Assembly (NCBI RefSeq): GCF_002288925.2
Contig: NW_022098069.1
Location: forward strand, 72,221,660 to 72,285,659
Source of the DNA: Delphinapterus leucas
Lineage: Eukaryota; Chordata; Mammalia; Artiodactyla; Monodontidae
DNA: 64,000 bases
Direction: 5' to 3'
Part shown: piece by piece, positions 1 through 10,690 of the stretch
Layout of the letters: each line of letters begins with the position of its first letter
How positions within the stretch are numbered: position 1 is the stretch's first letter
The notes under the pieces: generated by a model
What the model was told of the DNA's origin: nothing
Database searches by the model: none
The model's input: the letters and a program-made list of their open reading frames with translations, nothing else
Program-made: the position numbers and the translations under genes

Positions 1-596
1 GACCACTAAAACTTTCTGCATATCAGCAATATGGTTGTTTCACTTTCTTATCATTCCATTGTTCACTGGAGTAGTACTTTTAATTTCCTTGAAGAACTTT
101 TGCTTTGTATTTGGTGCCAGAGGTCCAGCTTTTGACCTATCTAGGCTTTAGACATGGCTTCCTCACTAAACTTAATCATTCCTAGCTTCTGATTTAAAAT
201 GAGAGACATGCGACTCTTCCTTCCCTTGAACACTCAGAGGTCAGTGCAGGATTATTCATGGGCCTAATTTCAATATCGTTGTGTCTCAGGGATAGGGAGG
301 CTTGAGGAGAGGGAGAGAGATGGGCAGAGTTGCTCTGTGGCACATCAAAACAGTTACAATAGTAGCACCAAAGATCACTCATCATAGAACACCATAACAA
401 ATATAATCAGTAAAAAGTTTGAACTATTGAGAGAATACCAAAATGCGACAAAGAGACAGGAAGTGAGCAAATGCTGTTAGAAAAATTGCACCAATAGACC
501 TGCTCTACACAGGGTTGCTACCAACCTTCAATTTGTAAAAAATGCAGTATCTTCAAAACACAGTAAAACAAAGTGCAATAAAACGAGGTATGCCCG
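1..596 (-). mobile_element. Tigger (pogo/Tc1-mariner type) DNA transposon, terminal portion
   Basis: The right end reads AATAAAACGAGGTATGCCCG and stops at a TA dinucleotide (597-598). This is the Tigger terminal inverted repeat and its TA target. Inside it I recognise the decayed Tigger transposase 3' part and 3' non-coding segment, read on the minus strand: the AATTTCAATATCGTTGTGTC block, the AGTTTGAACTATTG block and the CTTCAATTTGTAAAAAATGC block. The left end lies outside the window. No usable transposase ORF remains; the 68-codon minus-strand ORF at 194-400 is a remnant. The subfamily (Tigger1-like) is from memory of the consensus. Confidence 0.8.
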
Positions 597-598
597 TA

Positions 599-2042
599 CT
601 ACTGGTCTGATTCTAAGCAATCACCATATAGACTTTCCAGGTGCCAAATAGTTGGTTTCATTCAAGGATCATAAAATGATCCCATGAATTAATAATGGTT
701 GAATTAATGCTGTAAGCTACCTAGGATTCTTTCATTTTATATTCTGAATATTGAATGGGGAAAACTGATGTCCAGTCCTAGTTGGTGGTCACTTCTCTGT
801 TGAGTTCAGGCTGGATTAAGTGATCACTATACTTGAGAGTTTTTCTTTTACTCATCTGTATTCTATATTTCAGAGAGTTTGTGATTTAAACTACTAAACT
901 TAATTATCCAAATTTAGTGATTTGAACTGCTTTCATTTGAAAAAATTTTAAGTATATGTGAACACATACATTATTCTTATAAAGTTCTAATATCGCACTC
1001 ATAATAGTTATTTTTAATTACTTCTTGTGCACCACTTTAAGAAGGAAAATAATCCTCCTGAGTTAACTCTATAGCTTGCTAAACAGTACTGGATAAAAAT
1101 TAAAACTACACTGAAAAACCTCTGAGTGTCAGGCAAATACCTGGAAGGTCTGTCACCCCTATCTAGTGAGTGCCTTTGACAGATATCAACAAGCAGTTGC
1201 CACAGCCTTTGCCACAGAGTACATACTCAGCCTAAGAATCTGTCTCAACACTTTGCTACAGAAAACCACTATCAGCTGAAAGCCCTTGGCATGGGATGTG
1301 AAACTTGATGGCCACCCAAGACACAGCAATTATGACTTCTGTGATGTGACCTCTTCTTAACTTTACAGATATAACATATCTCCAAGCTTGTTTCCATTAT
1401 ACCAAGTGTCTTACAGCCTCTTAGCACCCACCTCATTTTCAATGCTCTACGGTAAAAATGGCATATTACTTACAAAGCCTATACAGGTAAAGCCATTTAC
1501 TACGTTATTCTATTAATTAGTCATCTACCTCCCCAACTATACAATGAGCCTAGAAGGCACATATTATGAGAACCATTAAGTGAATGAAAAAGTTAATAAC
1601 TAAATGGCATCTAATTTTCTTAAATTTAGGTAGGAGCTCTAGATTTATAATTTCCAGATAATGAAATTATGAGAACTTGAACTGAGTTTGATTAATTAAG
1701 AACATACTAATGAATTGTAGCATAACTACTACAAAAAATAATGTATATGTGAACAAACACATCCTTTGCTTCTACTAAGAAAAGCTATAGTTTTATTATA
1801 AAAGGAATAAACGAGGATTGTACCAGTTCCAATAAGAAAGAGATACAAATGAAAAGTTAATATTCCCCACTACAATTATACTTTTCTAAGGAAGCTTCTG
1901 TTAATAGTTCAGAGTGTATGATTCTATACATATATAATATATTCTTGTTTATCTGGTTATTTAAAAGTAGGAGATAGGTATATATATCTTCATTATATTG
2001 TAGTTATATTTTCCAGAGAATACATACATATAGAGAAGTCTC
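599..2042. other. Unassigned AT-rich intergenic DNA
   Basis: I see no coding region, RNA gene or confidently named repeat here. Composition is AT-rich, with short low-complexity TATATA stretches around 1925-1995. 1130-1330 is somewhat less AT-rich but has no ORF or family I recognise. Confidence 0.5.
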
Positions 2043-2522
2043 CTTTTTTTGGTTTGTTTTTTAACATTTTTATTGGAGTTTAATTGTTTTACAATGTTGT
2101 GTTAGTTTCTGCTGTATAACAAAGTGAATCAGCTATATGTATACATATATCCTCACATCCCCTCCCTCTTGTATATCCCTCCCATCCTCCCTATCCCACC
2201 CCTCTAGGTGTCACAAAGCACCAAGCTGATCTCCCTGTGCTATGCGGCTGCTTCCCACTAGCTATCTATTTTACATTTAGTAGTATATATTAGTCCATGC
2301 TACTCTCTCACTTCGTCCCAGCTTACCCTTCCCCCTCCCCGTGCCCTCAAGTCCATTCCCTACATCTGCGTCTTTATTCCTGTCCTGCCCTTAGGTTCTT
2401 CACAACCACTTTTTTTTTTTTTTTTTTTAAGATTCCACATATATGTGTTAGCATACGGTATTTGTTTTTCTCTTTCTGACTTACTTCACTCTGTATGACA
2501 GACTCTAGGTTCAGCCACCTCT
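2043..2522 (-). mobile_element. L1 LINE 3' end (3' UTR plus last bases of ORF2), antisense
   Basis: Read on the minus strand this is the 3' terminus of a cetartiodactyl L1. It starts at the TGACAGACTCTAGGTTC equivalent of the ORF2/3' UTR junction and runs through the GGGTAAGCTGGGACGAAG-like and ATCAGCTTGGTGC-like blocks to the terminal TTGTAAAACAATTAAACTCC, then an A-rich tail (T-run at 2043-2062). It has the same 3' UTR type as the L1 copies ending at 35247 and 53440. A T-run at 2409-2429 is an internal expansion. It is heavily 5' truncated. Confidence 0.85.
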
Positions 2523-2649
2523 ATAATGGAGACTCTACGGACAAGTATCACAATTCCCTCAACCATTACACCTTGTTGAATATTGAGGTAGCTTGTTTTA
2601 GTTATTATAGGTTTTACTGTGTAATGACTATTACAAAAAAAGCAGCAAT

Positions 2650-2715
2650 GACACGCTTCCATTTTGTAAGTGACGCACTTCCATTTTGAAAGTGACACAC
2701 TTCCATTTTGCTTTC
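2650..2715. repeat. Three-copy 22-bp tandem repeat
   Basis: Units begin at 2650, 2672 and 2694, each close to GACRCRCTTCCATTTTGNAA. Units 1 and 2 differ at a few positions and unit 3 diverges after CATTTTG. It lies just downstream of an antisense L1 fragment. No function is evident. Confidence 0.75.
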
Positions 2716-2889
2716 ATTTCTACTGAATAAATTCCTAGAAATGAGTTTGAAACACCAAAGAATATGTGCATACTAACAATTCAATAGTTACTGACTGAGA
2801 GTGCCCGTTCACATTTCCACTAAAATTATGTGGATTTGATTCCCAGACCTTGACAATTCCTGAATGAATTAATATTTTTTGTGTGGGAA

Positions 2890-3215
2890 GGGTACGTTTT
2901 TAATTTAATAAGTTTTAAAAATTTTAGAACAGTTTTAGATTTACAGAATTCTTGCAAAGATAGTACTGAGATTTACCCAGTTTTCCCTAATATTAACATC
3001 TTATATTAGCACGGTATACTTGTTACAATTAATGAACCAATATTTTATATTATCATTAACTAAAATCCATATTTTATTTATATTTCCACAGTTCTTCCCG
3101 AATGTATTTTTTCAGTTCCAGAATCCCATCCAGGATATCACATCACATTTAGTTATGTCTCCTTAGGCAACTCCTGGCTATGAGAATTTCTCAGACTTCG
3201 TTTTTGTCATAAGTC
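2890..3215. mobile_element. Old L1 (L1M-type) 3' region fragment
   Basis: It contains the run AGAACAGTTTTAGATTTACA, TTACAATTAATGAACCAATA and ATCCCATCCAGGATATCACA in order. These blocks are typical of an old mammalian L1 3' UTR segment. No ORF is present. Orientation was not fixed by eye. Confidence 0.6.
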
Positions 3216-5068
3216 CTTAATGATATATAAATGATTAAGTAAATTAGGGAAAATAAACAAATCTCCTATACAGAATTCCTTGTAATTTATGTAGACATTC
3301 TACCATCAAGTAAGAAGACCATAACACCCTACACTTTCAGCATGGGCTTTTTCCAAAAAGGACTATGAAAAGGAAGGGAGGAAAAAAAAGAAAAAGAGTA
3401 ACTTTACTGTGGTAAACTTGACAACAGTAAAGTTAGGTGATAAAAGGTAACATAAACAGTGATAAGTCATACTGATAGTATGTACCTTTGATATGATGTG
3501 ATAAGAATGGCACTTTACCTCTGTAGCCTCCCCCCAAACCCATAACCGCAGCTTAATCATGAGGAAAAAATCAGACAAATCCCCACTGAGGGACATCATA
3601 TGAAATGCCTGACCAGCAATCCTCAAACTGCCAAATATTTTTAATGTTTCCTAATCTGATTAATGAAAAATGATGATGTTTTACTAAAGCACTTTCTATT
3701 TCCTAAAGCACTTAAGATCTGATAATTGGATTATTTATTCTCACAGTACTTTGTACATTGTATGAGCTGAAAATAATTGAATGAATGAATGAATGAATAA
3801 GCTGTTGCTTAGTGCTACTTAAGGAGCCCATATCTAAGGTTGTCAATTTGTAATGTTTCTTTTCTCATGTTACACCTGAACTTTTCTAGATCCTTTAAGA
3901 AACAACCATTGGGGGAGAGGGTGCTGCTCTTCATCCTAAAGGTTGTAAATTTGATTCCCTTTTAATGGTAGCTGTGATATTTGGAACACTTTTTCATAAA
4001 CTTCAAATTTTTATATCTATTTGGAAATTTACGGACTGTTCTAAATACCAGAATTCAAGATACTTTGCTTAAGATCATGCACACATATTAAAAATCCCAT
4101 AAACAAAATTTTCCAGTTTTACACATACCAAGACAAACAAAAATATCACATATGGGGTAACAAATGGAAAGAGCTTTTGCCAATGCCTGGGGTCTTTGGC
4201 AATATTAATACTTGGGACAATCTTTTGAAGAATTCCGTAGCGTGTGACAAACTGTTCCCATACACATGTTACAGTCAGGGACAAAGCCGTACTGTAATGG
4301 TGCATCACCTGAAACACATGTAACTCTAAACCAAGGTTTGGAAAGACCTGATTCCCCTCCTAACTCTTCTGATTTGCTAAGCAACTAGCAATCTTCCCTC
4401 CAATCTCCACTCAAATATCCTTCCATGAAAAGGATATTATAAAGATGAGTGATATCTTTTCTGCAAAGTACTTGAACAAATACAGCACACTGCTATGTCC
4501 AAAGTCTCCAGCAAGTCACTAGCCAGATCCCATTGTAATATTTAAAACTTATATTCGACATAAGTTACACCACACTTCCCACCATCATAAACATGAGCTA
4601 GTCACTTATTTCTCAATATTATAAAGCCAAGCTTGTGCTCTATGCTAACATTTATACATTCATGAAAACAGTAACAAGCTTTTTGGTAAAGCATGTGCTG
4701 AAGAACTCTTTTTGTCACTTCGGCAGTTTCTAAGAGTTGCAAGTGGCTAACTTTCACTAGAACTTAATTGAAAACTGACTCTTTAGTCATGCATTGTGTG
4801 TGAACAACAATAACAAAAATGAACAAAAGACAAATGTTTAAACATGCTGCATAGAGGAATTTTAAAAGAGCTGTTTCCAGCATTTTCAAGAGTTAAAAAT
4901 GATCTCTTTCGACTTGATGAAAACATCATTAATAGTTTTATAATTTTAGTAAAAACACATCCTACATAGTTGCTTCTTCCTTTTTTTCTTCTATTAGTTT
5001 GAAGAAAAGACAAAGAAAATCTAGAAGCATAAGCCTATCATTGCTTTAAAATATGAAAAAGCATCTAT
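3216..5068. other. Unassigned intergenic DNA with a short (TGAA)n array
   Basis: No gene or confident repeat family is visible. A TGAA microsatellite of about 5.5 units lies at 3778-3799. The short ORFs here (such as 4075-4317 minus and 4783-5013 minus) show no domain and have no start context. Confidence 0.5.
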
Positions 5069-5407
5069 TTCAGTTTAATGTCTTGAAGGTTTCTGTGCCA
5101 GAGAATAAATATACTGCCAGTTGGACACTGAAGAAAAAGAAGATGTGAAAAGTTATGCTGAGTTTTTGTCTCTCTCAAAGGCCAGAATTGCAGAGTACAA
5201 GAAAGAGCTGAAGAAGATGAAGAATATAATTACATTTGATCAGATGACCATTGAGGACTTGAATAAAGTCTTTCCAGAAACTAAATTAGACAAGTAGAAG
5301 TATCTCTACTGACCTCACAAGCCAATTGAGAATTTATAAACTTGAGTCTGGGAGAAAGCTCTGGCCCTTATATTATATGTTTTAGGCATTAAAATAATTA
5401 TAAAGAA
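5069..5407 (+). pseudogene. ATP5PDP: ATP synthase peripheral stalk subunit d processed pseudogene, 5' truncated
   Basis: This stretch reads as the C-terminal third of mitochondrial ATP synthase subunit d (ATP5PD/ATP5H), followed directly by its 3' UTR. The parent is a stator subunit of the F1Fo complex. Seen here: codons for EEKEDVKSYAEFLSLSKARI, then KKMKNIITFDQMTIEDLNK and VFPETKLDK, with no intron, so it came from mRNA. It cannot be functional. The first two-thirds of the protein are missing, one base is lost near 5118, and the lysine after LDK is a TAG stop (5295-5297). A tryptophan codon is TGA (5310-5312), and the original stop is TAA at 5337-5339. The downstream AACTTGAGTCTGGGAGAAAG matches the parent 3' UTR. 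No clear A-tail or target duplication was seen. The gene symbol marks the parent family, not an official locus name. Confidence 0.88.
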
Positions 5408-6621
5408 AATACATATATATTGCAAAATTATTACCACAATAAAGTTAGCTAACACATCCAGCTTAGTGTTGGAGGTCTTTCTCTTTTTTTTCTTCTTTTT
5501 TATTATTTTGAACAACATGAGGGATTCAGGGCCTGTTCCAGGTGGAGTTATGAGGTTTCCCAGGTAGTGAAACAGGGTGCAGCTGGAGCCTGCAGGGACA
5601 CTATGTGACTTTGGGTGTGTGGAGAAAGTAAGTGTGGGTCCTGATGGAGGGACAGATAAAGAATGAGCTCGAGCCCCAGTGTTGGCTCAGAAATGGTGGG
5701 ATCAGCTCCTAGGCACTGTAGCCGCCACTACTCATTCCAGAGGAAGCTCAGTCTCATGGGATGTGGGGAATTTGAATAGATACCAAGAGTTTACATGGAT
5801 CAGGATTAAGTTTCAAATAATACCTAAGATTCTTTAACCAATAAATTAAAGATGGCATGCTGAGTAATACAATCCATCTTAATCAGTAAATCACAATACT
5901 GTATATGTGAAGACTATCCAGCATCACTGACAGATAAAGGAAGATGGTGCACTACAGAGTCTTTATGGTGATTGGATTCACAGTCTGTCTTTCACAAGGA
6001 ATAGCTCTCCACTTTCAACACCTTTTTTCTAACTACTAAAAACAAATGTTTTCAATAGTATTTCCATCCATGTTAGAGGCATTTGAGGGCATATAAGAAG
6101 ATTACAAGCAGACCTGTATTAGTTCTGTGATAAATAAATTTGTTCATGATTCATTTTCTCAATATGAACACCTCTATTCATCCTGTTAGTTGTTACCATT
6201 ATTCATTTATATAATTCTCAGGCATGTACCATGCAATTTTAATGCATAGTTATCTATTGCTTAAATGTTTAAAGCTAAAGATATAAGAAACAGTAATAAA
6301 TGATTACTAGTTAGTGAAAAGAATTAAAAAGTATTTTGAAAACTTAATCTCAAGATACTCTTCCCTTCATAGTATGTTCATGTAGTCAAAAATTTTATGC
6401 ACTTAATGCATCAACTTACAAGGTGGAAATGGTAAACCTATATTTTCATAACTCTAAGTGTATTTTTATTTTGAATAAACAGAAAGAAGTTTTGGATTTC
6501 TATTTTTTTCTCTCCCTGACTCAAATTGCATTGCCATTTCAAATAGCCTCTTTCTAAAAATATGCTAGGGTTAAATTAGGTATAACACATAAAAATGTTT
6601 CTAGTATTTCAAAAGAACAAA
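5408..6621. other. Unassigned intergenic DNA
   Basis: No gene or named repeat is recognised. 5520-5720 is more GC-rich (for example CAGGGTGCAGCTGGAGCCTG) but has no open frame of interest. Confidence 0.5.
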
Positions 6622-7975
6622 TGTAAATCTGAGCCAGAACAATTAGGCAAGAAAAAGAAATAAAAGGCACCCAAATTAAAAAGGAAGAGGTAAAATCCTC
6701 TCTGTCTTTAAGTAACATAATCTTATAAATAGAAAATCCGGAAGACTCCACCAAAAATACTGTTAGAACTAATAAATTCAGTAAAGTTTCAGGGTACAAA
6801 TCATATGAAAACAATTTGCATTTCTAAGTACAAACAATAAGCTACTCAGAGAGGAAATTAAGAAAACAATACCATTTATCATAGCATCAAAAATAACATA
6901 ATACTTCAGAATAAACATAACCAAGGAATAAAAGACTTGTATGCTGAAAACTAAAGACATTGATGAAACAAATTGACACAAATAAACATTGGAAGACTTA
7001 ACATTGTTAAAACACACATACTGCCCAAAGCAATCTACAGATTCAATGCTATTCCCATAAAAATTCCAGTGGCATTTTTTACAGAAATAGAAAAAAAAAA
7101 TCTAAAAAGAACAAAGCTGGAGGCCTCACTCTTCCTGATTTCAATTTTTAATGCAAAGCTACAGTAACTAAAACAGTATAGTACTGGCACAAAGATGGAT
7201 ATATAGGCCAATGGAACAGAATTGAAGGCCCAGAAATAAACCTATGTATATATGGGTCAACTGATCTTCAACAAGTGTGCCAAGAATACATAATGGGGAA
7301 AGGATAGTCTCTTCAACAAATGGTGCTCGAAAAACTGGATATCCCCGTATAAAAGAATGAAATTGGACCTTTCTCACTCCATATGCAAAAAACAACTCAA
7401 AACAGATTAAAGATGCAAATGTAAGACCCTCACATTGTAAAACTCCAAGAAGAAAACATTGGGGGGAAAACTTTACAACACTGGTCTTGGCAATCCATGA
7501 AATCATGGATATGTCACCAAAAGAACAGGTAAAAAAAGTAAAAATAAACAAGTGGGACTGCATCAAACTAAAAAGCTTCTGTGCAGCAAAGGAAACTAAC
7601 AGAGTGAAAAGGAAACTTACAGAATGGGAGAAAATATTTGCAAACCATATATCTGATAAGGGGTTAATATGAAAAATATATATGGAACTCCTACAATTCA
7701 ATAACAAAAAACAGAATTTAAAATTGGGCAAAGGATTTGAATAGACATTTCTCCAAATAAGACATATAATGACCAAAATGTATATGAAAAGATACCAAAC
7801 ATTACTAATCATCAGGAAAATGCAAATCAAACCCACAATGAGATATCACCTCACACCTGTCAGGATGATTATTCTATATATAAAAAAAAAAAGAAGAAGA
7901 AAAATTGGGACGTTTGTGGAAAATTGGAAATACTTTCACAGTTGGTGGAAATGTAAAATGTTGCACACTTTTCCA
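6622..7975 (+). pseudogene. Old L1 LINE, ORF2 fragment (reverse transcriptase tail and C-terminal region)
   Basis: The plus strand follows L1 ORF2 order. It opens with the segment before the RT active site (CAATTAGGCAAGAAAAAGAA), then GCAATCTACAGATTCAATGC, TCCAGTGGCATTTTTTACAG, ACTGGCACAAAGATGGATAT and TGGGAGAAAATATTTGCAAA, and ends with TATCACCTCACACCTGTCAG. It is full of stops and frameshifts; no frame exceeds 70 codons in sense. The 222-codon ORF at 7168-7836 is on the opposite strand and is an antisense shadow. It is more diverged than the L1s at 43-46 and 49-53 kb, so it is an older subfamily. There is no 5' UTR and no recognisable 3' UTR. Confidence 0.88.
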
Positions 7976-8639
7976 TTTTAGTTATTCTTTTTGAAACTCT
8001 TGCTATTTTAATGTTGGACTCCTTGAATTAATAATATCTATGTTTTATATTTTCTCTCATATTTATTGTTGTGGCTTATTTTTGTTTGTTTTAATTGCAA
8101 CATTCACTTGTTTATTTTCCATGAAGCTTCTCTAATTCTCTGATATTCTCTTTAGAGCATTCTGGTTTTTTTTTTAGGGAGAATCTCACTTAAAATACTA
8201 ATGAGACTAATTCGAGAACATTTAATATTTTTAAGAATTTTTGTTATTGTTCTCTTTTCTGTTATCTTAATAGTGTCTTCCTAAAATATCTGCTTCCTCC
8301 AGGTCATATTTCCCTATTTCTTTATCTTGATCATTCTCTCTTATGTTCCTAATTTCTTCAAATGAGTGGTTATCCTAAGTTGTTGATTCATATGTAATAA
8401 TAAAGCAATAAAAATAAATGTGTATACATAATTTTGCCTTGTTTGCTGGTGGACATTACTTACTACTGGAAGTGTGTAAGAATCTGCCCTCAATTCTGGT
8501 AGATCCCTAAATAAGACAACACTGAATTTTACTTTGGCCATTAAATAGTTGTACTAGATTTTACTAAAGTGTTAATAATTTTAAATGGAGAAGCATCTCT
8601 ATTTGGATTTAGTTTCCATTTCTTCCACTTTTTTGTCTG
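7976..8639. other. Unassigned AT-rich intergenic DNA
   Basis: T-rich and AT-rich sequence following the L1 fragment. No gene or repeat family is assigned. Confidence 0.45.
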
Positions 8640-9215
8640 AGGGGCAGTCTGCAAGCAGACGTGGGGGTCAACTATTCCTCAGACAGATTTTTCCAAAGAC
8701 ACTGTATTTTTCTTCGGTCTCGTGCATCATTTCCACTCCCCATATCTGAGAGCTCTGACACTTGAAAGCCTCCTGGGTTCTTTAGGACACATTAACTCCT
8801 TGCCCTCTCAGGCTTATAAGTGAGAGGGTAGTACAGAACTACCTCCGTTCACCAACTCAGAAACTCCCTGAACCCTAACATTTAGAGCTTTTATGGAGGT
8901 TTCATTATATAGGCATGATTAACTAAATCATTGTCCATCAGTTACTAACCTCAAGTTTAGTCCTTCTTCCCTCCCTGGGGAGAGGACTGAAAGTTCTAGT
9001 CTGCTAATCATGGCTTGCTTGGTCTTTCTGGTGACCAGCCTCCATCCTGAAGCTATCTAGAGGTCCAGTCACCAGTCATCTCATTAGCACACCAAAAAAA
9101 GAAAAAACAAAACTCATCATTCAGAAAATTCCAGGGCTTTTAGGAGCTCTGTGCCAGGGACAGGGGGGAAAGACCAAATATTTATTTTTTATAATACCAA
9201 AACATATATACACCC
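8640..9215. repeat. Ancient LTR-like interspersed repeat, family uncertain
   Basis: It is a locally GC-richer block with segments I associate with dispersed mammalian LTR-like repeats: TTTCATTATATAGGCATGAT, TGGTCTTTCTGGTGACCAGC, CTGAAGCTATCTAGAGGTCC and TTTTAGGAGCTCTGTGCCAG. No ORF, primer-binding site or target duplication was found. The name should come from a library search. Confidence 0.4.
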
Positions 9216-9689
9216 TTGAAGCAAAACTCACATCAAGATATAAAATATTTTGGGGATTTGATTTCCTGATGTGGCGATAACTCTTCCAAGCCTGCTTCTC
9301 TCCCAGCTCCAACATCAACAATCCCAGTGGACCTATCAAGGATTCCCCTGACAATGCCAGACTGAGATTCTAGTGACAATTCAAAGACAAATTTGTGAGA
9401 TGTTTGATCTATAAAACATACTATAATATACACCCAATCTCCAAAAGATCTTTAGTTGTCTATATTTATCAGACCAAAGAGAATAACAAGAGAGATGTCT
9501 AAACCTGAGTTTACCCATTGTTAAGAAACAATCATTCTACACAAATATAAGAGCAGTGCAAAAGAACACTTGTCAACCAAAGATTTCAACCTTATCTCTT
9601 CAAGGCAAGTTGTTAAAGAGATATTTTTAAGCTTTCTCAAAGTTCTCTAGAATATTTTCTAAATATAGCAAGATTTTCAAATATGTCAG
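9216..9689. other. Unassigned intergenic DNA
   Basis: No gene or repeat is recognised. The 77- and 66-codon minus-strand ORFs that overlap here have no recognisable domain. Confidence 0.45.
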
Positions 9690-10143
9690 ATTCCCCAACC
9701 ACTCTCCACTGGTCTCTTGAAGAAACTGAGGCTCTGATAACAATCCGTAAGGCATCCTTTCTCTCTCAGGTCAAACCATGAAACAATTAACAGAAACCTC
9801 AATTAAGTAAGAGTTGAGACACCAGAAAGGGGGAGCTCTCATGCCCTATGAAGACAGCAGAACCCAGCAGGAAGAAGAAAGACTCCCTCTTCTTGCCTGG
9901 CAAGAGCTCAGCCAAGGAGAGATAGTCACAAGTCAACCAATGAAAAGCCTTGAACTCTTTGTTTACTCTAGTTCTCCTAACTCCTTTCTTCCCTCTTTAA
10001 AAGAGTTCTTCTCTCCATTTTTGCTGAGGAGTTGCACATGGCTTGCCATGGCTGCAGACCCTGAACTGCAATTATTTGTTTATCCCAAATAAGCCCACTT
10101 TTGCTAGAGAAATAACTGTCAGTCTCTCTGTTTTAGGTCAACA
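9690..10143 (+). mobile_element. Probable endogenous retrovirus LTR
   Basis: The layout is LTR-like. A promoter-like TTTAAAAG lies at 9996-10003, followed about 85 bp later by a polyadenylation-like CCCAAATAAGCCC near 10085 and then GCTAGAGAAATAACTGTCAG and TTTTAGGTCAACA at the end. This spacing suggests U3-R-U5. The left boundary is uncertain and no matching target duplication was found. A 92-codon ORF crosses it at 9814-10092 but lacks protein similarity I can name. Confidence 0.4.
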
Positions 10144-10329
10144 ACCTAGAAAGGAAAATATTATTTTTAGTCAGACTTATCTGATAATATTCCCTCCACA
10201 GACCCCATTGTGACTTTTAACATATTTGAGGATCCTAGAATTTGGGACAAACTGTTTCTATCAATCATGATCCCTTTTGTTCTCTATTACTATAGTACTT
10301 AATTCTTCATTTTTCCCCTGATTCATTCT

Positions 10330-10690
10330 CCACCTTTTGTTTTTGGCCTGCTCTGTGACTCGAGATGAGGAGGAGATAAACTTAAAGACTACTTCTCCCC
10401 AGTTTCACTGCCCTTGGACTTCTAGTTGGGTTCAGCTAATGAAAGTTTTGGCAGAGGATAAGAGAACAGATGAAAGAAGCCATGAGGGTTCCCTTAAATT
10501 GCTTGAGCTTTCATAGGCTCTAGTAACCTCTTTCCTTGTACTATCATTTTAGTCTTAGTCGTAGTAATGGGTTTCCACTGTTGCTATTTTCTTGGTGTGT
10601 CAACATCTTTTATTGGTTCCCTTAGCCCTTCCCAAATCTCTTTAAATAAAGCTAAATATAACTTCTGTTTCCTGTGAGGAAACTGATGAA
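10330..10690. repeat. Possible ancient interspersed repeat
   Basis: Segments such as TTCAGCTAATGAAAGTTTTG, GGTTTCCACTGTTGCTATTT and CTCTTTAAATAAAGC look like a decayed LTR-type repeat ending in a polyadenylation-like AATAAA. The family is not identified. Confidence 0.25.

Noticed and set aside
2650..2715. CRISPR-like repeat array
   Set aside because: Three adjacent 22-bp units without spacers in mammalian DNA. A plain tandem repeat.
7168..7836. 222-codon minus-strand ORF as a membrane protein
   Set aside because: It lies antisense to an L1 ORF2 fragment. Its hydrophobic look comes from reading the A-rich L1 strand backward (T-rich codons).
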